Shown here piece by piece: positions 1 to 7,768 of a stretch of 51,130 bases of DNA. Below the pieces are notes generated by a model, which did no database searches, was not told where the DNA came from, and was given only the letters and a program-made list of their open reading frames with translations. The translations under genes were made by a program, and so were the position numbers. This DNA is from Pseudomonadota bacterium (GTDB lineage Bacteria; Pseudomonadota; Gammaproteobacteria; Burkholderiales; Rhodocyclaceae), in contig JAJZSW010000010.1 in the NCBI GenBank assembly GCA_021849505.1, positions 1-51,130 of the forward strand, in the 5' to 3' direction. Position 1 is the first letter of the stretch; each line of letters starts with the position of its first letter.

Positions 1-1
1 T

Positions 2-1159
2 GTCTTTGGCCACGCCGAGCGGCCAGCGGAACGCATTCACCCGAATCTCGCCAAGCTCGACCTCGCGCGGCGCGATCCGATTCCCCTCGGCGAGCTGCGG
101 GCGGACGACGCCGGACGCATCGCCGGGCCGAAGGCGGCCCGGCTGGGCGAACTGAAGCACCACTACCCGGCGGCGGTGGCCGACGGCCTGGTCATCCCCT
201 TCGGCGCCTTCCGCACCTTCCTCGAACAGCCCATGCCGGGAACGGGGACGAGCGCCCATGCGTGGCTGCGCAACGAGTATCGCCGCATCGACGGCCTGCC
301 TGTCGCGCAACGGGAGCCCGAAGCCCGGCGGCTCTTGGAACGGCTGCGGAGCTGGATCGGCACGGCCGATGTCGGGACACAATTCCGCGCGGCCCTCGCT
401 CGTGCCATGCAGGAGCGTTTCGGTCCGGACGGCAGCTATGCCGTCTTTGTACGCAGCGATACCAATGTGGAGGACCTGCCCGGCTTCAGCGGGGCAGGAC
501 TCAACCTCACCGTGCCGAATGTGGCGGGCCTGGACGAGGTGCTTGCGGCGATCCTGCGCGTGTGGGCCTCGCCCTTCGAAGAACGCGCCTTCGCCTGGCG
601 ACAGATGCGCATGGAGGCTCCCGAGCACGTCTATGTTTCGGTTCTGCTGCAGCGCGCAGTGCCGGTGGACAAGTCGGGGGTGATGGTAACCCTCGATCTG
701 GAGAGCGGCAGCCCCGCCGGCTACACGGTGGCGGCGAACGAGGGCGTGGGCGGGGCCGTTTCCGGGCAGGCCGCGGAGGAACTCCTCATCGCCGACGCAA
801 CCGGCGAGGTGCGGCTGCTCGCCGAGGCCAGCGCCGCCACCCGGCGCATCCTGGGTGCCGATGGCGGCCTCGAAAAGCATGCGGTTTCGGGCCGACCGGT
901 GCTGACGCCGGCCGAAATCGAACAGTTGCGGCGACTGGGCCGGGAACTGCCGGAGCGTTTTCCCCAGCGTGACGAGAGCGGGCAGGTCGTCCCGGCGGAC
1001 GTGGAATTCGGCTTCGTGGCGGGGCGCCTCGCGCTGTTCCAGATTCGCCCCTATCTGCAGAGCCGGCAGGCGCGCCGCGACCGGTTTCTGCTTGAACTGG
1101 ATGCGCCGCTGCGCGCCCAGACGGGGCGCAGCGTGATGCTGCGGGAGACACCGTGGTGA
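2..1159 (+). CDS. PEP/pyruvate-binding domain protein, 5' partial
   Basis: The frame is open from base 2 to a TGA at 1157-1159, so the start lies outside the window; about 385 residues are visible. Near the left edge it reads GPKAARLGEL, like the opening of the PPDK/PEP-synthase ATP-grasp domain. Further on are VFVRSDTNVEDLPGFSGAG, a typical nucleotide-binding stretch of that fold, and DVEFGFVAGRLALFQIRPY near the end, matching the usual close of the domain. The protein stops there, with no phosphohistidine or C-terminal PEP domain, so it may be a stand-alone or differently fused member rather than a full PEP synthase. The next gene starts in the TGATG overlap. The domain call is firm; the substrate is unknown. 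Confidence 0.7.
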   Translation, partial: VFGHAERPAERIHPNLAKLDLARRDPIPLGELRADDAGRIAGPKAARLGELKHHYPAAVADGLVIPFGAFRTFLEQPMPGTGTSAHAWLRNEYRRIDGLPVAQREPEARRLLERLRSWIGTADVGTQFRAALARAMQERFGPDGSYAVFVRSDTNVEDLPGFSGAGLNLTVPNVAGLDEVLAAILRVWASPFEERAFAWRQMRMEAPEHVYVSVLLQRAVPVDKSGVMVTLDLESGSPAGYTVAANEGVGGAVSGQAAEELLIADATGEVRLLAEASAATRRILGADGGLEKHAVSGRPVLTPAEIEQLRRLGRELPERFPQRDESGQVVPADVEFGFVAGRLALFQIRPYLQSRQARRDRFLLELDAPLRAQTGRSVMLRETPW

Positions 1160-3366
1160 TGCGCGCCCTGTTGCTGCTGTTCCTGCTGTTGCCCGGCCTG
1201 GCCCGCGCCTATCCGCTGGATGGCCTGAACTACACCGGCATTGCCCGCCTAGAGGGCTACCGGCTGGCGCAAGGGAACAAGGCTAGTGGCCGCGTGCAGC
1301 CGCCGGGCGGGCAGCTGGCACTGCATCAGGTCGAGCTGCGGCGCGCCGGCAGCAAGCTGGCCCTGCCGGCGCCCGATGCGGAATTCAGCCGCCAGCTGGC
1401 GGACCTGCTGGGCGCGGAAGCCGATCGCTATGCCGTGGCCGTGCTGGACCTCAGCGACCCGGCGCGGCCGGCCTATGCCGAGCACCGCGCCGAAGCCCGC
1501 TTCAATCCGGGCAGCGTCGGCAAGCTGGTGGTGGCCACGGCCCTGTTCCAGCAGCTCGCCGATCTTTATCCCGACGACATCGCTGCCCGCGAACGGATCC
1601 TGCGCGAAACGCAGGTGGTCGCCGACAGTTTCATCGTTTCCGACAGCCACGCCGTCCCCTTCTGGGACGGCAGCCGCCTTGCCCACCGCCCCCTGCGCCA
1701 GGGCGATGCGGCGAGCTTGTGGACTTACCTCGACTGGATGCTGTCGGCGAGCTCCAACGCCGCCGCCTCCATGGTCCTGCGCGAAACCCTGCTGCTGGCC
1801 GGTGCGGGCCGTGCTTACCCGCTCGACAAGGCGCAGATCGACGCCTTTTTCCGCACCCACTCCAGGGCAGAGCTCGCGGCACGGCTGGGGCAGGCACTGC
1901 AAGGCGGTATCGCGCGCAATGGCCTGGATCCGCAGGCCTTGCGGCAGGGCGGTTTTTTTACGCAAACCGGCAAGGCCCGCGTGCCGGGGAGCGGCAGTTG
2001 GGCCACGCCCAGGGAGCTGATGCGCTGGCTGCTGGCGCTGGAGGAAGGGCGGATTGTCGATGCCTGGTCCAGCCGGGAGATCAAGCGCCTGTTGTACATG
2101 ACCCAGCGCCGCATTCGCTACGCCTCCTCGCCCGCCCTCGACGCCGCCGCCGTGTATTTCAAATCCGGTTCCCTGTTCCGCTGTCAGCCGGAGCCGGACT
2201 TCGTCTGCCGCAAATACCAGGGCAACGTGGAAAACCTGCTGAATTCGGTGGCCATCGTCGAGCACCCGGCGGGCAAGCACCGGCTGCATTACCTGGTGGT
2301 GATCAACTCGAACGTGCTGCGGGTGAATTCGGCGGTCGCCCACCAGACCCTGGGCACCCGCCTGCAGCGGCTACTGGAGCAGCGCCACCTGGCTGTGCGG
2401 GGCAGTGTCGAACACCGCTTTGTCCATCCCGACGATCAGGCGGCGCAGCCACTCGCCGCCCTGGGGGTCCTCCGCCAGGGCCACGGCGATGTAGCGGCGG
2501 CCGTCGCGTTCGACGATGGCGCTGTCGGCATGCCAGTTCTGCCAGCTGCCGGATTTGCGGAAGATTTTCGAACCCGGGCGTTCGGCCTCCAGGCCCTTGA
2601 CGAACTTGTGGTGAATGCCGGGATTGCCGAGGATGGCCTTCATCTCGCCGGTCAGCTGGGGCGAAACGAGCCGACCGGTCTCAAGGAGGTAGTAGAAGCG
2701 GGCCACCTGCAGGGCCGTCGCCCCGTGCGAAAGGTTGTGCAGGGGGTCGCGCAGGGTGTCGCCGCCCTTGCCGTAGGGCCGGCCCACCCAGAGGCCGCCG
2801 TTACGCTCGGGGTCGTACAGGCGGTAGCGGGGCGACTGCAGCAGTCCGGCCAGATAGCGCATGCCGACCCGCTCCAGCATCTCGCTGGCGGCGGTGTTGG
2901 AGGAAACGCGGATCATCCGGGTCAGGGTGTCGCGGGTGGACGCGTCGAGCTGCATGTCGCCGGCCTCGATGCGGGCGAAGGCCCCGAGCAGGATGGCGAT
3001 CTTGGGCAGGCTCGCGGCATAGGCCATGTGATCGGGATTGAGGGCGGCGAAGCGGGGGCGGTCGGGCGCGGTGATGTCGACCAGGGCCACCGACAGGCGG
3101 CGCTCGCGCACCGCCGCGGCGAGGCCGAGCGATTCCAGCTTGACTTCAAGCCGGGATTGCAGACGATCATCGAAGGAACGTTCGAGCGCCGGGAAGGACT
3201 GGCCGGCGTGAGTGGATATCGAAGTCAGGATGAGGGCAAAGCTGAAGATCAGTCTACTGAAGAACAAACTTTCCGGCCTCCTGGCTGGTTGCTGGCGTCT
3301 GACGCGACCCCGGAAAAACCCCTGGGGGCGAGGCTCGAATATCCTCGTTCCCGGCAAAGCAAATAG
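1159..3366 (+). CDS. Beta-lactamase-like serine hydrolase with abnormal 3' run-on
   Basis: ATG at 1159 overlaps the previous stop; in-frame GTGs at 1153 and 1156 are alternatives. The protein opens with a signal peptide (MRALLLLFLLLPGLARA) and has the three class A beta-lactamase/PBP-fold motifs: SxxK in NPGSVGKLVV, SSN in SASSNAAAS and KSG in YFKSGSLF. It is probably exported and acts on a peptidoglycan-like or ester substrate, which cannot be named. Recognisable sequence ends near base 2400 (about 410 residues). The frame then stays open for a further 320 codons across the whole of the opposite-strand gene 2371-3267, where the translation looks like antisense of that gene. The natural stop appears to be lost or missed, so treat 2400-3366 as doubtful. 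Confidence 0.6.
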   Translation: MRALLLLFLLLPGLARAYPLDGLNYTGIARLEGYRLAQGNKASGRVQPPGGQLALHQVELRRAGSKLALPAPDAEFSRQLADLLGAEADRYAVAVLDLSDPARPAYAEHRAEARFNPGSVGKLVVATALFQQLADLYPDDIAARERILRETQVVADSFIVSDSHAVPFWDGSRLAHRPLRQGDAASLWTYLDWMLSASSNAAASMVLRETLLLAGAGRAYPLDKAQIDAFFRTHSRAELAARLGQALQGGIARNGLDPQALRQGGFFTQTGKARVPGSGSWATPRELMRWLLALEEGRIVDAWSSREIKRLLYMTQRRIRYASSPALDAAAVYFKSGSLFRCQPEPDFVCRKYQGNVENLLNSVAIVEHPAGKHRLHYLVVINSNVLRVNSAVAHQTLGTRLQRLLEQRHLAVRGSVEHRFVHPDDQAAQPLAALGVLRQGHGDVAAAVAFDDGAVGMPVLPAAGFAEDFRTRAFGLQALDELVVNAGIAEDGLHLAGQLGRNEPTGLKEVVEAGHLQGRRPVRKVVQGVAQGVAALAVGPAHPEAAVTLGVVQAVAGRLQQSGQIAHADPLQHLAGGGVGGNADHPGQGVAGGRVELHVAGLDAGEGPEQDGDLGQARGIGHVIGIEGGEAGAVGRGDVDQGHRQAALAHRRGEAERFQLDFKPGLQTIIEGTFERREGLAGVSGYRSQDEGKAEDQSTEEQTFRPPGWLLASDATPEKPLGARLEYPRSRQSK
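2371..3267 (-). CDS. Beta-lactamase-like serine hydrolase (second copy)
   Basis: 298 residues from a TTG start. TTG is preferred because a perfect AGGAGG (complement of 3277-3282) lies 9 nt upstream and the signal peptide LFFSRLIFSFALILTSISTHA starts exactly there; longer in-frame extensions read as noise. Motifs are SLPK (AASLPKIAI) for the nucleophile, SSN (RVSSNTAAS) and KSG (FRKSGSWQN). The fold is that of class A beta-lactamases and D,D-peptidases, and the product is likely periplasmic. It converges with the similar hydrolase at 1159 and shares its motif layout but is otherwise divergent. The true substrate is unknown, and nothing points to antibiotic resistance. Confidence 0.78.
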   Translation of the reverse strand: MFFSRLIFSFALILTSISTHAGQSFPALERSFDDRLQSRLEVKLESLGLAAAVRERRLSVALVDITAPDRPRFAALNPDHMAYAASLPKIAILLGAFARIEAGDMQLDASTRDTLTRMIRVSSNTAASEMLERVGMRYLAGLLQSPRYRLYDPERNGGLWVGRPYGKGGDTLRDPLHNLSHGATALQVARFYYLLETGRLVSPQLTGEMKAILGNPGIHHKFVKGLEAERPGSKIFRKSGSWQNWHADSAIVERDGRRYIAVALAEDPQGGEWLRRLIVGMDKAVFDTAPHSQVALLQ

Positions 3367-3372
3367 CTGCCT

Positions 3373-4665
3373 ATGACCGACTATCCGCAAAAAAGTTCCC
3401 CAAAATTTGGCCAGGTTCATGGGGCGTTTTTGAGGTCGCTGGTGTTCCTGCTGGATTTCTTCCTCATCATTACCGCCCTCTACCAACTGAAACCGGCCAG
3501 CCGCTCGTTGCTTATCGAGGCCCACGGTGCCGAGTCGCTGCCGTATGTCTGGATCGGCTCCGCCGTCGCCTTGCTGGTCGCCATCGCAGTGTACCGGAAG
3601 ATCCTCGAGCGGTTTGGCCGTGTGCGCGTCGTCCTGCTGAGCTGCCTGATTTTTGCCGGGGCCCTGGCCGCCTTCAGGATACTGTCCGCCACGCATGCAT
3701 CCTGGGTGGCGGTGGCCTTCTACATCTTCGTGGACATTTTCGGCGTCGTGCTGGTCGAGCAGTTCTGGAGCCTCGCCGACAGCAGCTATCGTACGCAAGA
3801 CGGCCGGCGCTGGTACGGCCTGGTCGGCACCGGCGGGCTGGTGGGCGGGGTCTTCGGCAGTCTCCTGGCGACCTTGCTGCTCAGCTATACATTCTTGCAG
3901 ACCCCCGACCTGATGCTGGTGGCCGCCGCCATCGTCGGCCTCATCTTCGTCCTCACCTGGGCCATGGACCGCTGGGGATGGCTGTGCCGGACGGGGGAGG
4001 ACGCATCACCTGCAGCCCCGACGCCGCAGGCGGGCGGTTGGCGCCTGATCGCCGGCAACCGCTATCTGGTGCTGATCGCTTTCGCCCTGCTGCTGGCACA
4101 GGCCATCGCCCCACTGGTGGAATACCAGTTCCTGCGCATCGTCGAGCTGGCCTATCCGGAACGGGAGGCGCGCACCGTCGCCCTCTCGCTGTTCTTCAGC
4201 GTCATGGGCGGCGTCTCGATCGCCGTGAATCTGGTGCTCACCCCCCTGATCCTCGGCTACCTGGGGGTGCTCGCCGGACTGCTGGTGCAACCCCTGGCGC
4301 TGGCCCTGGCGACCGGCGGCTTCATGCTCCAGCCGGCCTACATCACGGCCGCCATCATGAAGATCAGCGACCGCGGCCTGTCCTATTCCATCAACCGCGC
4401 CGCCAAGGAACTGCTCTACATCCCCGTCGAGCCCCAGCTCATGTACCAGGCCAAGGCCTGGATCGACATGTTCGGCTACCGCCTGTTCAAGGCGCTGGGC
4501 TCCCTGATCATCATTGCCCTCAGCCACTGGACACTGGTCGGAGCGGGCGTGGCCGACCTCGGTTGGGTGACCCTGCTGGGTTGCGTCATCTGGGCCTGGG
4601 TGCTGGTGACCCTGCACCGGCAATATCTGGTTCTTGTGAATCCAAAAGACCGCAGCGGACCGTAA
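3373..4665 (+). CDS. Npt/Tlc-like nucleotide translocase or MFS-type transporter
   Basis: 430 residues, strongly hydrophobic, with about 10-12 membrane helices. The C-terminal segment with INRAAKELLYIPVEPQ and QAKAWIDMFGYRLFKALG is the hallmark of the ATP/ADP translocase-like family. In free-living bacteria this family is often annotated as MFS, and its substrate there is generally unknown. The N-terminus (LDFFLIITALYQLKPASRS) also fits. It starts 105 bp from the divergent serine hydrolase. Nucleotide exchange is a family inference only, since a free-living betaproteobacterium would not need energy parasitism. Confidence 0.7.
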   Translation: MTDYPQKSSPKFGQVHGAFLRSLVFLLDFFLIITALYQLKPASRSLLIEAHGAESLPYVWIGSAVALLVAIAVYRKILERFGRVRVVLLSCLIFAGALAAFRILSATHASWVAVAFYIFVDIFGVVLVEQFWSLADSSYRTQDGRRWYGLVGTGGLVGGVFGSLLATLLLSYTFLQTPDLMLVAAAIVGLIFVLTWAMDRWGWLCRTGEDASPAAPTPQAGGWRLIAGNRYLVLIAFALLLAQAIAPLVEYQFLRIVELAYPEREARTVALSLFFSVMGGVSIAVNLVLTPLILGYLGVLAGLLVQPLALALATGGFMLQPAYITAAIMKISDRGLSYSINRAAKELLYIPVEPQLMYQAKAWIDMFGYRLFKALGSLIIIALSHWTLVGAGVADLGWVTLLGCVIWAWVLVTLHRQYLVLVNPKDRSGP

Positions 4666-4707
4666 TCCGCCGTACCAGCGGCGCTGATTTTTGAATTCTG
4701 CGCCACA

Positions 4708-4733
4708 TGCCGTCTCGCCAGGTCTGACTTTCA
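4708..4733 (-). repeat. Dispersed 26-bp repeat, copy 1
   Basis: Read on the minus strand it begins TGAAAGTCAGACCTGG and ends GACGGCA. The first three bases are the stop codon of nasA. In the shifted frame it reads KVRPGETA. Confidence 0.75.
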
Positions 4734-7466
4734 AGCCGCCTGCGGCACAGTCAGCATCCGCTTGATCTCGGGCATGCAGGAACCGCAGGAGGTGCCGCAC
4801 TGGAGTTTTTCCTGCAGCACCGTCAGGCCGGCGCCGGCGGCGATCTCACGCTTGATGTCCGCCTCGCTCACGTCGAGGCAGTTGCAGATGACCTTGCGCG
4901 GCGCGGCGGTAGGCACGGGCGGTTCGGCGCGCGGGGCGAAGATCCAGCGGCGCAGCGCTTCGATGGGGACGCCGTCGCGCAGGGCGGCGCGCAGCCAGTT
5001 GCCGGCGGCGTCTTCGCCGGCGAGCAGGATGCCGGTGAGTCTTTCATCCTCGATCAGCGCGCGTTTGATCACGTTCTTTGCCGGGTCGCGGTAGGCGAGG
5101 CAGGCTTCCTGCGGCATTTCGAGGATGCGGGCGATCTCTTCGATGCGCTCTGGAGCGAGGGGTTCGGCCAGCGCGAGGCGCAGGGCGACGAGGGGACGTT
5201 CGCGGCCGTCGAGGGTCAGCGCGGCGTAGTCGAATCCGGCCAGCAGCGGCGCGAGCCGTGCGCGCCAGCCGATGACTTGCTCGTGGGCATCCGGGGCCAG
5301 TCCCGGCGAACGCAGCACGACCAGGCGCCAGGGCAGGGCGGCGGGCTCGATGCGCAGCGCGGCGTGCTTGAGTTCGGGCTGCTTCGAGACCGGATCGCAG
5401 GCGGGGATCGTCAGCGCGTTGATGCCGTCGTGCGCGAGGCTGCGCGCGCCCCAGTGCATGGGGACGAAGGCTTGTCCGGGTTTGACTTCGTCGCTGACGC
5501 TGATGGGCAGCACGATCTCGCCGCGCCGGCTCTTCACGCGCATCAGCTGGCCTGCCTGCCAGCCGCGGCGGTGCAGGTCGGATGCGTGGATCTCGATGCG
5601 TGGCTCGGGCTCGTGGCTGTAGAGGCGCGGCACGCGGCCGGTCCGGCTCATGCCGTGCCACTGGTCGCGCAGGCGGCCGGTGATGAGGCGGAAGGGATGG
5701 CGCGCGTCGGGGGCTTCGGCGGTCAACCGTGTGTCGATGGCGATGAACTTCGCCTTGCCGTCGGGGAAGGCGAAGCGGTGGTCGGCGTAGAGTCTGTCGG
5801 TGCCGACGCCGTCGCGCAACGGCCACTGCTGCGGGCCGAGTTCGTCGAGCGCTTCATGCGAGAGGCTGCCGATGTCGAGGTCGCGGCCGGCGGTGGTTTT
5901 GACGTACTCAGCGTAGACCTCGGCGGGTGAGGCGAATGCAAATTGTGCCGTCCTGCCAGCGCCGAGTTTCTCATCGAGCTTCAGCGCGAAGTCGCGGGCA
6001 ATGCGCCAGTCGGCGCGCGCCTCGCCGGGCGCAGGCACGGCGGCGCGCACGCGGGAGATGCGGCGTTCGGAGTTGGTGACGGTGCCGTCTTTTTCTCCCC
6101 AGGTGGCGGCGGGCAGCAGCAGATCGGCGTAGATGGCGGTTTCGGTGTCTGCCCAGGCATCCTGCACCACGACGAATTCCGCGGTCGTGAGGGCCTTTTT
6201 CACTCTGGCGAGATCGGGCAGCGACTGGGCGGGGTTGGTGCAGGCGATCCAGATCGCCTTGATCTTGCCGTCGGCCAGGGCGTCGAACAGTTCGACGGCG
6301 GTCTTGCCGGGCGTTTCGGGCAGGGCGGGGATGCCCCAGAGCTGCGCGAGTTCGGCGCGGTCGGCAGGGTCGGCGAGGTTGCGATGACCGGGCAGCAGGT
6401 TGGCCATGGTGCCGGTCTCGCGGCCGCCCATGGCGTTGGGCTGGCCGGTGAGCGAGAAGGGGCCCATGCCGGGCTGGCCGATCTTGCCGGTGGCGAGGTG
6501 CAGGTGGATCAGCGCGGCACCGTTCGCGGTGCCGTGGATCGACTGGTTGAGGCCCTGGCACCAGAAGGAGAGCGGCGCCCTGGCCTGGCCGAACATCCGC
6601 GCGGCGGTGACGATTTCCTCGGCCTTCAGGCCGCAGGCGGCGGCGACGGCGCCGGGGGTGAATTCGGCCAGCTGGCTGCGCAAGTCGCTGAAGCCACTGG
6701 TGTGTTGGGTGATGAAATGGTTGTCGGTCAGGCCTTCCCACAGCAGCACGTGGAGCATGGCCGAATACAAGAGGACATCGGCACCGGGCGCGATGGCGAG
6801 GTGCAGGTCGGCGCTGGCGGCGGTGTCGGTGCGGCGCGGGTCGACGACGATGAGTTTGAGGTCGGGATTCTTCTCGCGGGCCGCCTCGATGCGGCGGAAG
6901 ACGACCGGGTGGGCGTAGGCGGTGTTCGAGCCGGCGATCAGCAGCAGGTCGGCCAGTTCGATGTCCTCGTAAGAACAGGGCACCGCGTCACTTCCCAAAG
7001 TGGCCTTGTAGGCGGCGACGGCCGAGGACATGCACAAGCGCGAGTTGGAATCGATGTTGTTGGTGCCGACCAGCGCGCGCGCCAGCTTGTTGAAGACGTA
7101 GTAGTCCTCGGTCAGCAATTGGCCGGAGACGTAGAAGGCCACGGCGTCCGGGCCGTGCTCGGCGATGATGCGGGCGAAGCGTTCCGCCGCCACCTCCAGT
7201 GCGTAGTCCCAGGAAGTCGGCGCTGGCAGGACGGCACGGCTTTCGCGCAGGACCGGCACGGTCGCCCTGCCGGTCTGCACGGATGCCAGATGCAGGGTGT
7301 TGCCCTTCGAGCAGAGCCGGCCGAAGTTGGCCGGATGGTCGGGATCGCCACGCACGCCGATCAGGCGTGCGCCACCACCTTCACCGATGATCCTGTCGCC
7401 GGCGGACTGGATGATTACCCCGCAGCCGACGCCGCAGTAGCAGCAGACGCTGCGGGTTTCGATCAC
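4731..7466 (-). CDS. nasA: Assimilatory nitrate reductase, catalytic subunit
   Basis: 911 residues from the GTG at 7464-7466, which overlaps the nirD stop as GTGA. Longer extensions only duplicate nirD sequence. The product reduces nitrate to nitrite in the cytoplasm. The N-terminus has the Cys cluster CCYCGVGCGV for a [4Fe-4S] centre, then the molybdopterin oxidoreductase domain and the dinucleotide-binding domain (HPFRLITGRLRDQWHGM). The C-terminus carries a BFD-like [2Fe-2S] module with CNCLDVSEADI and CGTSCGSCMPE, as in the NasA type. It is the last gene of the nrt-nir-nas unit, so nitrite it makes can be used by NirBD. Copies of the 26-bp dispersed repeat lie within it at 5946 and, antisense, at 7211. 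Confidence 0.93.
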   Translation of the reverse strand: MIETRSVCCYCGVGCGVIIQSAGDRIIGEGGGARLIGVRGDPDHPANFGRLCSKGNTLHLASVQTGRATVPVLRESRAVLPAPTSWDYALEVAAERFARIIAEHGPDAVAFYVSGQLLTEDYYVFNKLARALVGTNNIDSNSRLCMSSAVAAYKATLGSDAVPCSYEDIELADLLLIAGSNTAYAHPVVFRRIEAAREKNPDLKLIVVDPRRTDTAASADLHLAIAPGADVLLYSAMLHVLLWEGLTDNHFITQHTSGFSDLRSQLAEFTPGAVAAACGLKAEEIVTAARMFGQARAPLSFWCQGLNQSIHGTANGAALIHLHLATGKIGQPGMGPFSLTGQPNAMGGRETGTMANLLPGHRNLADPADRAELAQLWGIPALPETPGKTAVELFDALADGKIKAIWIACTNPAQSLPDLARVKKALTTAEFVVVQDAWADTETAIYADLLLPAATWGEKDGTVTNSERRISRVRAAVPAPGEARADWRIARDFALKLDEKLGAGRTAQFAFASPAEVYAEYVKTTAGRDLDIGSLSHEALDELGPQQWPLRDGVGTDRLYADHRFAFPDGKAKFIAIDTRLTAEAPDARHPFRLITGRLRDQWHGMSRTGRVPRLYSHEPEPRIEIHASDLHRRGWQAGQLMRVKSRRGEIVLPISVSDEVKPGQAFVPMHWGARSLAHDGINALTIPACDPVSKQPELKHAALRIEPAALPWRLVVLRSPGLAPDAHEQVIGWRARLAPLLAGFDYAALTLDGRERPLVALRLALAEPLAPERIEEIARILEMPQEACLAYRDPAKNVIKRALIEDERLTGILLAGEDAAGNWLRAALRDGVPIEALRRWIFAPRAEPPVPTAAPRKVICNCLDVSEADIKREIAAGAGLTVLQEKLQCGTSCGSCMPEIKRMLTVPQAA
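5946..5971 (-). repeat. Dispersed 26-bp repeat, copy 2
   Basis: Inside nasA and in frame, encoding KLGAGRTA. On the minus strand it starts AGAAACTCGGCGCTGG and ends GACGGCA. Confidence 0.7.
7211..7236 (+). repeat. Dispersed 26-bp repeat, copy 3
   Basis: Inside nasA but in the opposite orientation to the gene. On the plus strand it starts AGGAAGTCGGCGCTGG and ends GACGGCA. The gene reads VLPAPTS through it; the plus strand would read EVGAGRTA. Confidence 0.7.
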
Positions 7467-7768
7467 AGCGCGATCCACACCGTGCCCGCTTCGAGCTTGA
7501 CGGAGAAACTGCGGGCGCACCCCTTGTCGGGAGCAACCGCTTCGCCGCTTTCAAGCTGGATCTTCCAGCTGTGCATCGGGCAGGTGACGACCTTGCCCGC
7601 CACCATACCCTGCGACAGCGCGCCGCCCTTGTGCGGACACTTGTCGTGCAGTGCGAAGACTTCGTCCGCCGCGGTGCGGAACACCGCGATGTCGCCTTGC
7701 GGGGATTTGACGACGCGGCTGCCGAGGCGGGGAATCTCGTCGAGCGCGCAGAGTTTCTTCCAGTTCAT
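7463..7768 (-). CDS. nirD: Nitrite reductase [NAD(P)H] small subunit
   Basis: 101 residues. The ATG overlaps the nirB stop (ATGA) and the stop overlaps the nasA GTG, so the three genes are translationally coupled. It is a Rieske-type fold with intact cluster ligands: CPH (Cys44, His46) and CPMH (Cys63, His66). Some NirD proteins have lost these ligands, so the small subunit here could hold a [2Fe-2S] centre. It partners NirB in the six-electron reduction of nitrite to ammonium in the cytoplasm. Confidence 0.93.
   Translation of the reverse strand: MNWKKLCALDEIPRLGSRVVKSPQGDIAVFRTAADEVFALHDKCPHKGGALSQGMVAGKVVTCPMHSWKIQLESGEAVAPDKGCARSFSVKLEAGTVWIAL

Noticed and set aside
2371-3798. 475-residue form of the minus-strand serine hydrolase
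   Set aside because: The extra N-terminal part is antisense to the translocase gene. The TTG at 3267 has an ideal AGGAGG and starts the signal peptide.
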